Source: CAVTYH01 sp963738835
GTDB lineage: Bacteria > Planctomycetota > Planctomycetia > Pirellulales > JADZDJ01
Direction of reading: 5' to 3'
DNA: 64,000 nucleotides
Assembly (NCBI GenBank): GCA_963738835.1
Contig: CAVTYH010000009.1
Span: 124,001 to 188,000 of the forward strand
Under the pieces are notes generated by a model. That model saw nothing but the letters and a program-made list of their open reading frames with translations, was not told the origin of the DNA and made no database searches. The translations under genes were made by a program, and so were the position numbers. Positions 16,757 to 27,032 of this stretch are shown one piece after another; positions within the stretch are counted from its first letter, which is position 1; each line of letters opens with the position of its first letter.

Positions 16757-19672
16757 TCACTCGCACTCGGCCCAATTGCGGCCAGTTTTCAGGTCGACTT
16801 TCAGCGGTATCGCCAATGGCATGACGCTGGACATTTCGGACTGCACCAGCGATTTCATTTCGTCAAGTTCGTTAGGCGGAGTCTCAAAAATCAGTTCGTC
16901 GTGGATTTGCAGTAGCATCTTGCTGCGAAGTTTTTCACGACGCAGACGGCGGTAAATGTTTAGCATCGCCAGTTTCATAAGATCGGCGGCGCTGCCTTGG
17001 ATGACCGTGTTAATCGCCGTTCGCTCCGGCAAAGTGCGCTGGCGAGCGGCCGGATCGCCAAGCTTAGTTGGGGTGATGTCGCGGACGCCTTGAATGGCAC
17101 GGCGGCGACCAAGAATTGTGGTCACATAGCCCTGTCGGCGGCATTCGATCAAAATCTCGCGCAAGAACTTTTCCACGCCGGGATAACCATTGAAGTAAGC
17201 GTCGATGAAGCGGGCTGCCTCCTCAACTTCGATGTCGAGCATCTTCGAGAGTCCAAACGGACTTTGGCCATAGATCACACCAAAGTTCACCGCTTTGGCA
17301 ACCCGCCGCATGGAAGAATCCACACTCTCCAGCGGCACGCTAAACACCTGGCTCGCAACGCGGGCGTGAATATCTTCATCACGCTCAAAAGCAGCCCGCA
17401 ACGTTTCGTCGTCGGAAATGTGCGCCAATACCCGTAGCTCGATCTGAGAGTAATCGGCAGCCAAGAGCCACCAATCGGGTTCACCAGGCAAGAATGTGGA
17501 CCGGATTTCGCGCCCTTCTTCGGTACGGATCGGGATGTTCTGCAAATTGGGGTCGCTGGAACTCAAACGGCCGGTTGCAGCCACGACCTGATTGAACGAC
17601 GCATGCACGCGGCCGGTTTGTGGATGAACCATTTGCGGTAGCGCATCGACATAGGTGCCTTTCAATTTGGAGTATTGGCGATGGGCAATGATTTTCGCGG
17701 GCAACGGATGATTTCGGGCAAGCTCTTCTAACACCTCCGCATCGGTGCTGGGGCCAGTTTTGGTTTTCTTGAGCACCGGCAACTTTTGCTCGACAAAGAG
17801 GACTTCTTGCAGTTGTTTTGGCGAAGCGATGTTGAACTCGCGGTCTGCAAGCTGGAAGATCTCCACTTCCAACGCCGCCAGCCGCTCGCCAAATTGCTGG
17901 CTTAATTCGCTGAGACGATTCACATCGACCCGGATGCCATTAAATTCCAGCTCGACCAGCACATCGATCAGCGGCACTTCCAAATCGTTGAACAGCGGTT
18001 CGAGTTGGCACTCATGCAATCGCTGCGCCAACAGGGGAACCAACCGCAAGGCGACGTCGGCATCTTCGGCGGCGTAATGTGTGATTTGTGCAACCGGCAC
18101 CTGGTCCATGCGTTTCTGATTTTTGCCACTGCCGATCAGTGCGCCGATTTTCGTTGTCGTATGGTTGAGATAGCGGCTGGCAAGCTCGTCGAGATTATGA
18201 TTTCGCTCACCAGCATCGAGCAAATAGCTGCCGATGATGGTGTCGAACTGCACCCCGGCCAATTCTATGCCCGCGGAACGAAGCACGATCATGTCGTATT
18301 TCAAGTTTTGCCCGACTTTTCCGATCGCCGGGTTTTCCAGCACGGGCCGCAATGCTTCCAGCGTTGATTTCGGATCAAGTTGCGGTTCTCCTTCCGGAGC
18401 TCGAACCGGAACGTAGTAAGCCTCGCCTTCTTTCCAGGCGAACGAGTAGCCGACAATTTCCGCCCAGCGTGGATACAGGCTTGTCGTTTCGGTATCGATC
18501 GAGATTTGTTTCTGGCGGCTCATCTCATCGATAAGCCAATGCAACCGCTCCGGCGTGGCGATTGCTTCGTACCGGTGCGCGAAAGCGGGCAAATCGGCTT
18601 TTGTCCGATCGCGCATCAGGTTGGTGAGGGTGTGAAATCCGAGTTCGGCGAATAAATCGGCGGCTCCGGCGGGATCGAACCCCCCTGCCCTACCCTGCTC
18701 CCAATTGATTGGCACGGGCACTTCGGAATCGAGCCGCGCAAGTTGGCGGCTGACGAAAATCTGCTCACGAGTCGCCAGTAAATTCTCTTTTCGCTTGCCC
18801 TTGGGCAGCTCATCTACTTTTGCCAGCAGATTCTCTAGCGTGCCGAACTTTGCCAACCACTCGCCAGCCACTTTCGGACCTACCAGCGGTACGCCGGGAA
18901 TGTTGTCGACGGAATCACCAACCAGCGTCTGAAAATCGACAACCTGATTGGGGCGAATTCCCCATTCGGCTTGCAGTGCCGCGGCATCGAAAAATGCATT
19001 CTTGCGGATGTTGTAGACTTTCACTTGGTCAGAAATCAGTTGTCGGCAATCTTTATCGCCGGTCACAACCACACATTCGCCACCTGCTTGCTCGGTTAAT
19101 CGAGCGATGGTCGCCAAAATATCGTCGGCTTCGTAGGCCTCGCATTCCAAAATCGGGATCCCCAGTGTGGCCAACATCCGACGAATCGTGCCAATTTGCG
19201 GCCGCAACTCGTCAGGCATTTCGGTGCGGTGCTCTTTGTATGCCGCAAACAGCTCATGTCGAAACGTCGGACCCGACATGTCGAACGCGGCAAACAAATA
19301 ATCGGGCTTTTTCTGATCGAGAATGGTCATCATGTCGCGAGTGAACCCGAACACGGCACCGGTCGGCTCGCCGCGCGGACTGGTCATTTCTGGCAGCGCA
19401 TGGAACACCTGAAAGATAAGCGAATGCGAATCGATAACCCAAACCGTCTTGCCCTTGAGATCCGGCACGGGCGTGGCTTCGACCGGTTCGATTGGCGTCT
19501 CGGCCGTGTCGGTGCCCATTTCCGCGGTTGGCGAGGCCGCTGGAAAATCGCACTCCGTGGACGACCGCGGATTGGCAACCTCATCCTGCAGATCGTTCAT
19601 GGCTGGCGCATCGTTTTCCCAACCGGGCAATTGTGTCTGCTTGGGATCCAATTTTTTTTTGGTGCGCGCCAT
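16757..19672 (-). CDS. polA: DNA polymerase I
   Basis: Repair and Okazaki-fragment polymerase with all three domains. The 5'-3' nuclease starts at KTVWVIDSHSLIFQVFHA and contains YEADDILAT and VVTGDKDCRQL. The 3'-5' proofreading domain keeps its acidic residues (ISIDTETTSLYPR, HYAAEDADVAL), so it is probably active. The polymerase domain has DYSQIELRVLAHIS, RRVAKAVNFGVIYGQS and LQIHDELIFE. The open frame reaches 19786; I chose the ATG at 19672 (MARTKKKLDPKQTQLPGW). An unconserved, acidic leader of about 70 residues precedes the nuclease. No frame break over 2.9 kb. Confidence 0.95.
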   Translation of the reverse strand: MARTKKKLDPKQTQLPGWENDAPAMNDLQDEVANPRSSTECDFPAASPTAEMGTDTAETPIEPVEATPVPDLKGKTVWVIDSHSLIFQVFHALPEMTSPRGEPTGAVFGFTRDMMTILDQKKPDYLFAAFDMSGPTFRHELFAAYKEHRTEMPDELRPQIGTIRRMLATLGIPILECEAYEADDILATIARLTEQAGGECVVVTGDKDCRQLISDQVKVYNIRKNAFFDAAALQAEWGIRPNQVVDFQTLVGDSVDNIPGVPLVGPKVAGEWLAKFGTLENLLAKVDELPKGKRKENLLATREQIFVSRQLARLDSEVPVPINWEQGRAGGFDPAGAADLFAELGFHTLTNLMRDRTKADLPAFAHRYEAIATPERLHWLIDEMSRQKQISIDTETTSLYPRWAEIVGYSFAWKEGEAYYVPVRAPEGEPQLDPKSTLEALRPVLENPAIGKVGQNLKYDMIVLRSAGIELAGVQFDTIIGSYLLDAGERNHNLDELASRYLNHTTTKIGALIGSGKNQKRMDQVPVAQITHYAAEDADVALRLVPLLAQRLHECQLEPLFNDLEVPLIDVLVELEFNGIRVDVNRLSELSQQFGERLAALEVEIFQLADREFNIASPKQLQEVLFVEQKLPVLKKTKTGPSTDAEVLEELARNHPLPAKIIAHRQYSKLKGTYVDALPQMVHPQTGRVHASFNQVVAATGRLSSSDPNLQNIPIRTEEGREIRSTFLPGEPDWWLLAADYSQIELRVLAHISDDETLRAAFERDEDIHARVASQVFSVPLESVDSSMRRVAKAVNFGVIYGQSPFGLSKMLDIEVEEAARFIDAYFNGYPGVEKFLREILIECRRQGYVTTILGRRRAIQGVRDITPTKLGDPAARQRTLPERTAINTVIQGSAADLMKLAMLNIYRRLRREKLRSKMLLQIHDELIFETPPNELDEMKSLVQSEMSSVMPLAIPLKVDLKTGRNWAECE

Positions 19673-20163
19673 TTCCGCTTTCGCTGTTGAGATGTCGGGA
19701 CGTGGAATATTTGGTACGTAAATCGTTGCTGGCTCTGAGATACAACGATTTAGTTCACTGATGGATCGTAGGGCCGAGGCTTCCAAAGCGTCAAGCGCCG
19801 CCGAATTGTGTCCGCCGCTGTTGTGAATTTGCGCTCCTTGCGCGATTGATTTTTAAAAAAATGCCGCAATTTCTTGACTCGATGGTGTGCGGACGAATTT
19901 TGTCGCAACTTCTGGGGGCCCCTATTTTTTCGGCGAAATTCCCCGATTGTGTCGCCGCCCGCGCAGAATCGTTCGGCATTCTACGAGCGAGTAAGCGTTT
20001 GAAGTGGACAATATGCGTTGAATTTTGTCGCATAGGAGTGGTCGAAGCTCATGAGTTAAGAGTCCGCCGAAATCCGAGCCGCGACTGTGAGGGAGGGACG
20101 AATATCATTTGTCCCTTGTCCTTTGCCAAGCAAATCGCCCTGGTGATCAGCTAAAATGCGGGC
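19673..20163. other. Intergenic region upstream of polA with a 13-base direct repeat
   Basis: Nearly 500 bases between the divergent polA and the small membrane protein gene. The identical 13-mer GAATTTTGTCGCA occurs at 19895-19907 and 20020-20032 in the same orientation, 125 bases apart; these could be binding sites for a regulator. No convincing gene; the short open frames here have no recognisable content. Confidence 0.4.
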
Positions 20164-20442
20164 ATGAAGATCGAACGGAAAGACCTACTGTGGGGCGTAG
20201 GGCTCCTGCTGACCGCAGTGAGCATTGTCTTTTTATGGGTCGCCATTCTGACACCGCTGGCCCGTTGGGCTCCGATTTGGGTTTTCGAGACGTGCGGTAG
20301 AGTGCTTCAAGCGTGCTCTTTCGTAGCAATCGGGGCTGGAATTGGAGCGCCATTTAAGAAAAAGATGACCGGAGCGTTCGTCTGTGTTACCGTCTTCTTG
20401 CTCTTGCTGATGCTTACGCATTTGCCATCGCGAATCCGATGA
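20164..20442 (+). CDS. Small integral membrane protein of unknown function
   Basis: A 92-residue protein with three hydrophobic segments (about residues 10-30, 37-60 and 68-86) separated by a short basic KKK stretch (PFKKKMTG). The N-terminus MKIERKDLLWG is charged, as expected for a cytoplasmic end. I do not recognise a family. It stands alone between repeat-rich intergenic regions. Confidence 0.5.
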   Translation: MKIERKDLLWGVGLLLTAVSIVFLWVAILTPLARWAPIWVFETCGRVLQACSFVAIGAGIGAPFKKKMTGAFVCVTVFLLLLMLTHLPSRIR

Positions 20443-20578
20443 TGCGACCGCGCCGAATTTATGCACAGCCGGCGCGATTAAATACACAGAACGGATTTTG
20501 TACCCAAAATCTTGAATTATAGTGTACGTATGAATAAATTAGCAAGCCATTTTTTTTGGGCCATGCGGAAAACAATCT

Positions 20579-20707
20579 TGTGCCGGTCTTCCAGACCTTT
20601 GCAATCGAAAGGGGGTTGCCAACCCTGGCCTCCCGGCCGTGGCTATTACGGCCCTCAGGGCCATACCGCGTTGAGGGTTTGAGATCGAAGGTCTGGAGGA
20701 CCGACAC
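20579..20707. repeat. Imperfect 130-base palindrome (MITE/REP-like)
   Basis: The left arm GTGCCGGTCTTCCAGACCTT (from 20580) pairs with the right arm whose reverse complement begins GTGTCGGTCCTCCAGACCTT (ending near 20707). Between them are inner complementary runs AACCCT/AGGGTT and GGCCCTCAGGGCC. The whole element can fold as one long hairpin. No coding content is visible from 20443 to 20781. Confidence 0.7.
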
Positions 20708-20811
20708 TTGCTTCTGCGAGACGTTAGATCGATGATCAATACCAAGTCGCCGGCGGCCGGCATTGTTTCCGCCGCGCCGAATTGGCATTGAAGCACATGC
20801 GCGAGACGGAC

Positions 20812-22634
20812 ATGAAATACTCGACCAAATCCCGAGCACACGTCCATCCAACTTTGGCCCGCATCGTTTCGGCAATTATTGCGGCGGCTTGCCTGGAACT
20901 TGTTCTCAATCACAATTGCGCTGTAGCCCAATCGCCGGCCGATACGCCGCAGAACTCCGCTCCTGACGGTCGCCGCGTGCTGCGGTTTCCGACCGATCGG
21001 GCGATGGGCGTAATCTATTGGCGAAAGGGGCCAGTTGAGGAGCATGATCCCAAATGGATGTACGGCGAGGAGTGGCGGCGAGTCGCTGAAGCACGCGGCA
21101 ATGTGCGGCTGCCGACGAATGGCGAGGCACGGCTGGATGTCAATAAAGCGACCTCTAAGGATTTGAGCGGGCTAGCACAACTTGATCCTGAATTGCTGCA
21201 GGCGGTCGGTTTTGACGAATCGGAAGTGAACGACGAAGGGCTCGCGCAGCTCAGTCGGCTTACCGGCCTCAAAATGCTGGACTTGCGCTCTACACCTATC
21301 ACCGATATCGGCATCGCTAAGCTAGCCAACCTGAAAAAGCTGCAGCGGCTGGCGCTTAGTGCGTTTCGGACTCGCGAAAAAGGATTCGGTCCCAGCGATG
21401 AATCGATGAAAGCGCTTGCCACGCTGCCGCAACTAGAAGTGCTGGGGTTACGGCACACGAAGGTCAGCGACAAAGGACTGGCCGAACTGGCAAAGCTGAA
21501 GTCCCTCCGCGATCTGGCATTCACCGATGGTGGGATTACCGACAATGGATTGATGGTACTCAAACAACTGCCCAATCTGGAATGTTTGCGGCTCGGTGTG
21601 TTGATGGAAGGCGCGAACATCACAGACGAGGGGCTCAAAACAATCGGCGCGCTGACGAACTTGCGGGAACTTGATCTGGGGGCCACGAAAATCACGACGG
21701 TGGACTCGTGCATTTGCAATCTCTTAAACGATTGCAAGAATTGTCGCTTGATAACACCAAAGTGACGGAAGCCGGGCTTGAACAATTGGGGCCGCTAGAG
21801 TCGCTGGAAGAGTTGCGGCTTTACCTGGGCACGCCGGTGACCGACATTGGTGCCGCGTACTTAGCAAAAATCAAATCCCTGCGTCGAATTACTGATAGTT
21901 TGCAAGTGACCGACAAAGGCATCGCTCTGATTGCATCGCTACCGAATTTGGAATGGGTCGAGTTCTACGGACCAAAAGTGACTGATGAAGGCGTGAAGCA
22001 TATTGGCGGTGTGAAATCGCTCAAGTGGCTCTGGCTTCAGGAATGTCCGGTCACCGACGACGGTCTGGCAGCTTTGGCGGACATGCCTAACCTGGAATTA
22101 CTGCGGGTTCTGCGGACGCATGCCAGCGGTGAAGGATTCAAGTATTTGCGTGGTTCGCCGAAACTCGCACTGCTTGGTGTTGACTTTGGGAACCGCAACG
22201 AGCAGCCGCCTGATTTTCATCCGACGCTCGATGATATTGCAAAGCTCGACCAGGTGACCTGGCTGGAGATCAATGGACATGGTCTATCGAATTCCGATCT
22301 GCAAGCGGTCTCACAAATGCGGCAACTTAACAAGCTGCTGATTGAAGATGAGTTTTCGGTCAATGACGAGGGGGCAAAAGCCATCGCAGCACTATCGAAT
22401 CTTGACGAGCTTTCGATCAGGAAAGGCTCGATTACGGATGAAGGCTTGAAAGAGATCGCGAAACTAAGTCACCTCCAGGTTTTGCAGCTCGAGGGCAAAT
22501 TCACGGACGACGGAATCAAGTCGCTGGTGGATTTAAGATTGCTGAAAATCCTTTATCTCGGATCGCCCAATGTAACACCGGCGGGAATCAGTGCCCTTGA
22601 GAAACAACTTCCGGCCCTGCAACTTGGGCAGTAA
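20812..22634 (+). CDS. Secreted leucine-rich repeat protein (one frameshift)
   Basis: About 607 residues. After a signal peptide (MKYSTKS..., hydrophobic run ARIVSAIIAAACLELVL, then AVAQS) comes an array of roughly 24-residue leucine-rich repeats of the form LPQLEVLGLRHTKVSDKGL, near the cysteine-containing/RNI-like class; I count close to twenty units. The first frame ends in unrelated residues near 21765 while the next starts GLVHLQSLKRLQEL; restoring one G near 21697 gives ITDGGLVHL, a regular repeat. Such proteins are abundant in planctomycetes; partner unknown. The frame is open from 20782; the ATG at 20812 gives the best signal peptide. Confidence 0.85.
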
Positions 22635-22867
22635 TCCGACCGTTTGGCGATTCGCAGCGATCTTTTAGACCCCTGGGTTCGTACAGTCTCATGCCATCCC
22701 TGTAAGAATCCTAAAATCCGGCTGTGACAACTTTTAGGTTGCTTGCCAAAACCGCTGCGGACAACTAGGTTAGAAGTAAGGCCTAGAGCGGAGAGGAACA
22801 GGCATTCTTAGGGGATTTGCCGCTCGGCTTAATTCTGCACCATTGCTCTACCCGCTGGAGATCCCAC

Positions 22868-24907
22868 GTGTCGTTCTGGAACCCATTGCAGACATTGTTT
22901 GGCCGTTCAAGCTCTTCGCGGAATCCGCAATCGATTTCAAAAAATCGCAGCCGTCGTCGGACCAGATTTCACGCTCGAGTCGAGCAGTTGGAAAGCCGAG
23001 CCTACTGACGTCTGTCACCGGCGATTTCAATGGCGACCATATCGCGGATTTAGCGATTGGCATTCCAACACAAATGGTCAACGGTGGGGCCAATGCAGGG
23101 GCTGTGCAAATTCTGTATGGCGCACCGCCCAACGGCGAGCCATTAGGATTGACCGTGATTAACAACCAGTTGTGGACGCGGTCTAGCATCAACAGTACGC
23201 CCACTGCGAACGATCAATTCGGCGCTGCACTGGCCGTTGGCGATTTCAATCGGGATGGGTTTGCCGACCTGGTCATCGGCGCACCGGGTCAAAATGGCAA
23301 CGGTATGGTCTATGTATTTTTCGGAGGTCGTCAAGGAATCAAGAACGCAGGTGTCCAGCTAATTACGCAGGCGTCGTTGAATCGGGCGTCGCAGTCGGGC
23401 AGTAATTTTGGATCGGCTTTGGCGGTCGGCGATTTTAATAACGACCATTTCGCCGACCTGGCCATCGGCACGCCGAACCGAACGGTAAACGGTTTGGCCA
23501 ACGCCGGGGCGGTCAATGTTGTGTACGGCAGACCGCTTGGGCTGCGTGCCATCAACAATCAGCAATGGGATCAGACTCAACTTAACGCTGCTGCGCCGGC
23601 GGCGGCCGGCAATCTGTTCGGCAGCGCACTGGCCGTGGGGGATTTCAATGCGGATGGATTCCGCGACCTGGCCGTGGGCTCGCCGGGACAAAATAACACT
23701 GCGGGAGCAGTCAACGTAATTTATGGCCGCCCCGGAGGTTTGAAAGCGTTGAATAACCAGGTGTGGATGGTGGGCTCGAACGGCATTCAAGGCACGTCAA
23801 ATGTGGCTGCGCAGTTTGGATTTAGTCTGGCGGCCGGCGATTTCAACGACGACAGCCGCACCGATTTGGCGATCGGCGCTCCTGGAGAGAATATTCCCGC
23901 GGTTGGCAGTCAAGCGGCCGTTAGTCTGGCGGGGGCAGTGCATGTATTGTTTGGAAGTTCTGCTCGCCTGACGTCCGCGAATAATCAACTGTGGCATGAA
24001 AACGTCGCGGGAATTACGAATTCCACAGCAGCGGCTGGTGATCGGTTTGGCGCGGCACTTGCCGCGGGCAGAATGAACGGAGACCGCCCAGACGATCTGG
24101 CAATAGGTGTGCCGGGACAAAGTGTCACTCCTTCAGCCGGCGGAAGTGCGGTATCCGCGGCGGGCGCGATTCGTGTTTTGTATAGCGGCGGCACGAGCGG
24201 CTTGGGAACCACCAACACGACCCTGTTTTCTCAGGACGTGAACGGAATCATCGGCGACGGAGTAGTGCAGGACGAACGCTTCGGATCATCAGTGGCCATC
24301 GGCGATTTCAATGGTGACCGGATACCGGACCTGGCCATCGAAGTGCCGGGCGAAGACGACAACAAAGCGCAACAGGGGGGCGACGCCGTGGCTGGCAGCG
24401 CGAACATTATTTACGGCAGTAATTCCGGACTGACCGTGGGCGGCACAACCGGTTCCGAGGCGAGCCAGTTCTGGCTGCCGCGGCTGGGCATCGTCGTCGA
24501 GGATCCAGCGCTGGCGGCGAAGAATTTGCGCGATGGCAATACATTTTTAGCCGCCAATAAGAACAAGGCCGGCATCACGACGTTACCCGACGGTTTGCAA
24601 TACAAAGTGCTAAGCAGCGGCAACGGGGCAATGCCAACCGCCAGCGATTCTGTGACCGTGAATTACACCGGCACCTTGATTAATGGCACCAAGTTTGATG
24701 CGTCGGTCGATCATGGCGGACCGCAGACGTTCCAAGTCAGCGGTGTCGTCGCCGGCTTCGCCGAGGCGCTGAAAACACATGAAGGTCGGCGACCACTGGC
24801 AGATTTTCATCCCAGCTAATTTGGGCTATGGAAATTCGAACTTCCCGCGAAACATCGGCCCGAACCAAGTGCTGATTTTCGACTTGGAACTGTTGAGCAT
24901 CAATTGA
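22868..24907 (+). CDS. Secreted FG-GAP (integrin-like) beta-propeller with C-terminal FKBP prolyl isomerase (two frameshifts)
   Basis: N-terminus in one frame: GTG start at 22868 (GGAG about 9 bases upstream), basic SRRRTRFHARVEQLESRA, a LEPR-XLL-like planctomycete sorting motif. Restoring one C near 23000 joins it to LLTSVTGDFNGD. Then come about seven FG-GAP repeats, each with GDFNxDxxxDLAIGxPG, expected to form a calcium-binding beta-propeller. From about 24500 a Mip/FkpA-like linker (FLAANKNKAGITTLPDGLQY) leads into an FKBP domain (VTVNYTGTLINGTKFDAS). A second break near 24777 is followed by MKVGDHWQIFIPANLGYG and GPNQVLIFDLELL, completing the domain to 24907. Probably cell-surface or extracellular. 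Confidence 0.85.
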
Positions 24908-24915
24908 ACATCGCC

Positions 24916-25845
24916 TCAATCGGCCGGCGGCGGCTCGTATTCGAAATCTTTCCACTTCATGGCACGGCGGAAAGGTTCGATGCGCAGAAAGACTTCGCCA
25001 TTGGCGAAAATGCGCACCGTGCCGTTCGATTCGCTGACGACCACGGCCACGGCTTTGGTCTTGCGCGTAATTGCCGCGGCGGCCCAATGTCTGGCGCCTA
25101 AGCCTTTGGAAAGAGTAATATTTTCAGCCGACGCATCGATATAGCGCGACGCGGCCTCTACCGTGCCATCAGGGTTGACGATGAACGCGCCATCCATCTG
25201 TGCGATCTCTTTGATTCCCTCACGCACTTTTGGATCGAATAAATTACGCTCTTTGCGGCTGTACCCGCGCACCGGATCGAACACCAGGGCGTGACTGGCG
25301 GTCAGCACTTTGCGCGTGTCGCCGACGACAAACAATGTGCCGACCGGTTTGCCTTCCCGTCCTTCACGTCCAACTTCAACGGCCAAATCGACCACCATTT
25401 TGAGCGTGTCCAGAGGAACTTTCGTTTCCAGTTGACGCAGGTCGCGTGAGGTGAGCCGACCCAGATGCTCATCCAGATGAATCACACTGATCGAGTCGAT
25501 TGTGTTAGCTTCGAAGCCGCTATAAATCGCCACCACTCTGGCGCCCGGCGCGAGGATGTCATCGGCCACGCTTTCCAACAGGGCCTGCGTCAATTTTTCA
25601 TGCACTGGACTGTCGGGCATGTTGAGAGCGACAACGGGAAAGCCCGCCTCGGCAGCGCCTTCCAGCTCGGCCGGAAAATCGGCTGCCAACAACACCTTCT
25701 GAGGGCCGACAGCCTCCCGAAGCAAACCCCAATCGGCCTGACCTTCCAGCAGAATCATGAGCGCATCGGCGGCCGCCTCGCCCGCCAATTGAACGGCCAG
25801 ATCGATGATATTTTGAAACTGTTTAGTGAGTCGCTGGGTTTTCAT
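24916..25845 (-). CDS. DacZ-like diadenylate cyclase (c-di-AMP synthase)
   Basis: Makes cyclic di-AMP from two ATP. The C-terminal half is a DisA_N/DAC domain: VGTLFVVGDTRKVL, MDGAFIVNPDGTVEAASRYI (DGA motif) and GLGARHWAAAAITRKTKAVA (RH in the nucleotide-binding loop, with Trp where many enzymes have Arg), then VVVSESNGTVRIF. The N-terminal half (about 1-160) is a separate domain with ILLEGQADWGLL and VVAIYSGF. This layout resembles archaeal-type DacZ rather than membrane CdaA or the DNA-scanning DisA. I chose the ATG at 25845 (MKTQRLTKQFQ) over the longer frame to 25959. Converges on the FG-GAP-FKBP gene with a gap of 8 bases. Confidence 0.85.
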   Translation of the reverse strand: MKTQRLTKQFQNIIDLAVQLAGEAAADALMILLEGQADWGLLREAVGPQKVLLAADFPAELEGAAEAGFPVVALNMPDSPVHEKLTQALLESVADDILAPGARVVAIYSGFEANTIDSISVIHLDEHLGRLTSRDLRQLETKVPLDTLKMVVDLAVEVGREGREGKPVGTLFVVGDTRKVLTASHALVFDPVRGYSRKERNLFDPKVREGIKEIAQMDGAFIVNPDGTVEAASRYIDASAENITLSKGLGARHWAAAAITRKTKAVAVVVSESNGTVRIFANGEVFLRIEPFRRAMKWKDFEYEPPPAD

Positions 25846-26085
25846 CCGGCTGATGAGGCTTCCGGAAGTTGCTGCGGCATTCGAGGTCTTGGCATCAAAG
25901 ATCATCTTTGTGTCGCATGGTACGGACTTTGGCGAATCGCGGCAAGCACAAAGCAACATCTTGCGCTGGCCAGTGGCGTGGCCCAGAGCTAGACTGAACT
26001 TGAATGGCGCGAGGCTTGGCTGGATTCACTCACGGGGGTCAATCGGTGGAGCAAGGCCTTGGGGCCAACATAGCGGTGTTAGTCA

Positions 26086-27000
26086 ATGCCAACGAGCGAT
26101 TCATCTCAAACGACGCGCACCGTGCTGACGATGTCGGCGGTCGCGGCAATCGATTCGCCGAGGCCAACTACGGCAGCGAGTACTTCTGCGCGATCATCTA
26201 GTTACTGGTCGGGAAAAGTAGCCCTGGTCACCGGCGGTTCCAGCGGCTTAGGCCGCGCGCTAGCCGAAGCGTTCGTCCGTGCCGACGCAAACGTCGTGAT
26301 TTCCGCCCGATCGTCGGCTGCCTTGGAATCGGTGGCGGCAGAACTGAGGCAATACGGCACCCAGGTACTGGCGATTCCGGCCGACGTGACTCAGCAACAG
26401 CATGTCGAATCGCTGATCGAACAGACAGTGCAGCGATTAGGCCGGATCGATGTTTTGGTGAACAATGTCGGTCGTTCCGCACGTGGCACCGCACTCGACA
26501 CTACCCCAGAGGACTTTTCGACGCTGATGGATTTAAACTTCCTTAGTGCCGTTCGTTGCACTCGGGCCGCCGCGCCACATTTGATCCGCAGCCGGGGCCA
26601 TTTGGTGAATATCGGCTCGCTCTCGGGCAAATCGGCCAGCCGCTATCTGGGGGCATATTCCGCCACGAAATTCGCACTGGCCGCCTATTCGCAGCAATTG
26701 CGATTGGAATTGGAACCACAGGGTCTGCACGTACTTTTGGTTTCGCCAGGCCCAATTGAACGTGAAGATTCCGGCCGACGCTACGCCGATCAATTGGAAG
26801 GACTTCCCCCCAGCGCTGCCAAACCGGGCGGCGGAGCGCGGATACCCCGTATTCGGCCCGAGAAACTCTCGGAAGCCATCCTTCGCGCCTGCCGCCGCCG
26901 GCAACCGGAGTTGGTCTATCCGCCACTGGCCCGACTGTTCATCGGCGTCATCCAATTGTTTCCGCGCCTGGGCGATTGGCTGGTGCGGAAGATGACGTGA
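26086..27000 (+). CDS. Short-chain dehydrogenase/reductase
   Basis: An NAD(P)-dependent oxidoreductase of the classical SDR family, about 300 residues. Cofactor site ALVTGGSSGLGRALAEAF, the NNVG motif (VLVNNVGRSARG), catalytic Ser in LVNIGSLSGKSAS, and YSATK (catalytic Tyr and Lys). The C-terminal PPLARLFIGVIQLFPRLGDW is hydrophobic and could touch the membrane, as in related dehydrogenases of lipid metabolism. The first 45 residues before KVALVTGG are Ser/Thr-rich and not conserved; the ATG at 26131 is an equally good start. Substrate unknown. Confidence 0.85.
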   Translation: MPTSDSSQTTRTVLTMSAVAAIDSPRPTTAASTSARSSSYWSGKVALVTGGSSGLGRALAEAFVRADANVVISARSSAALESVAAELRQYGTQVLAIPADVTQQQHVESLIEQTVQRLGRIDVLVNNVGRSARGTALDTTPEDFSTLMDLNFLSAVRCTRAAAPHLIRSRGHLVNIGSLSGKSASRYLGAYSATKFALAAYSQQLRLELEPQGLHVLLVSPGPIEREDSGRRYADQLEGLPPSAAKPGGGARIPRIRPEKLSEAILRACRRRQPELVYPPLARLFIGVIQLFPRLGDWLVRKMT

Positions 27001-27032
27001 TCTTGGCATAACCTCTTATCAGACCGCTGGCT

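Noticed and set aside
18661..18690. ggatcgaacccccctgcc resembling a tRNA T-arm end
   Set aside because: It lies inside polA coding sequence, and no acceptor stem or anticodon arm can be folded around it.
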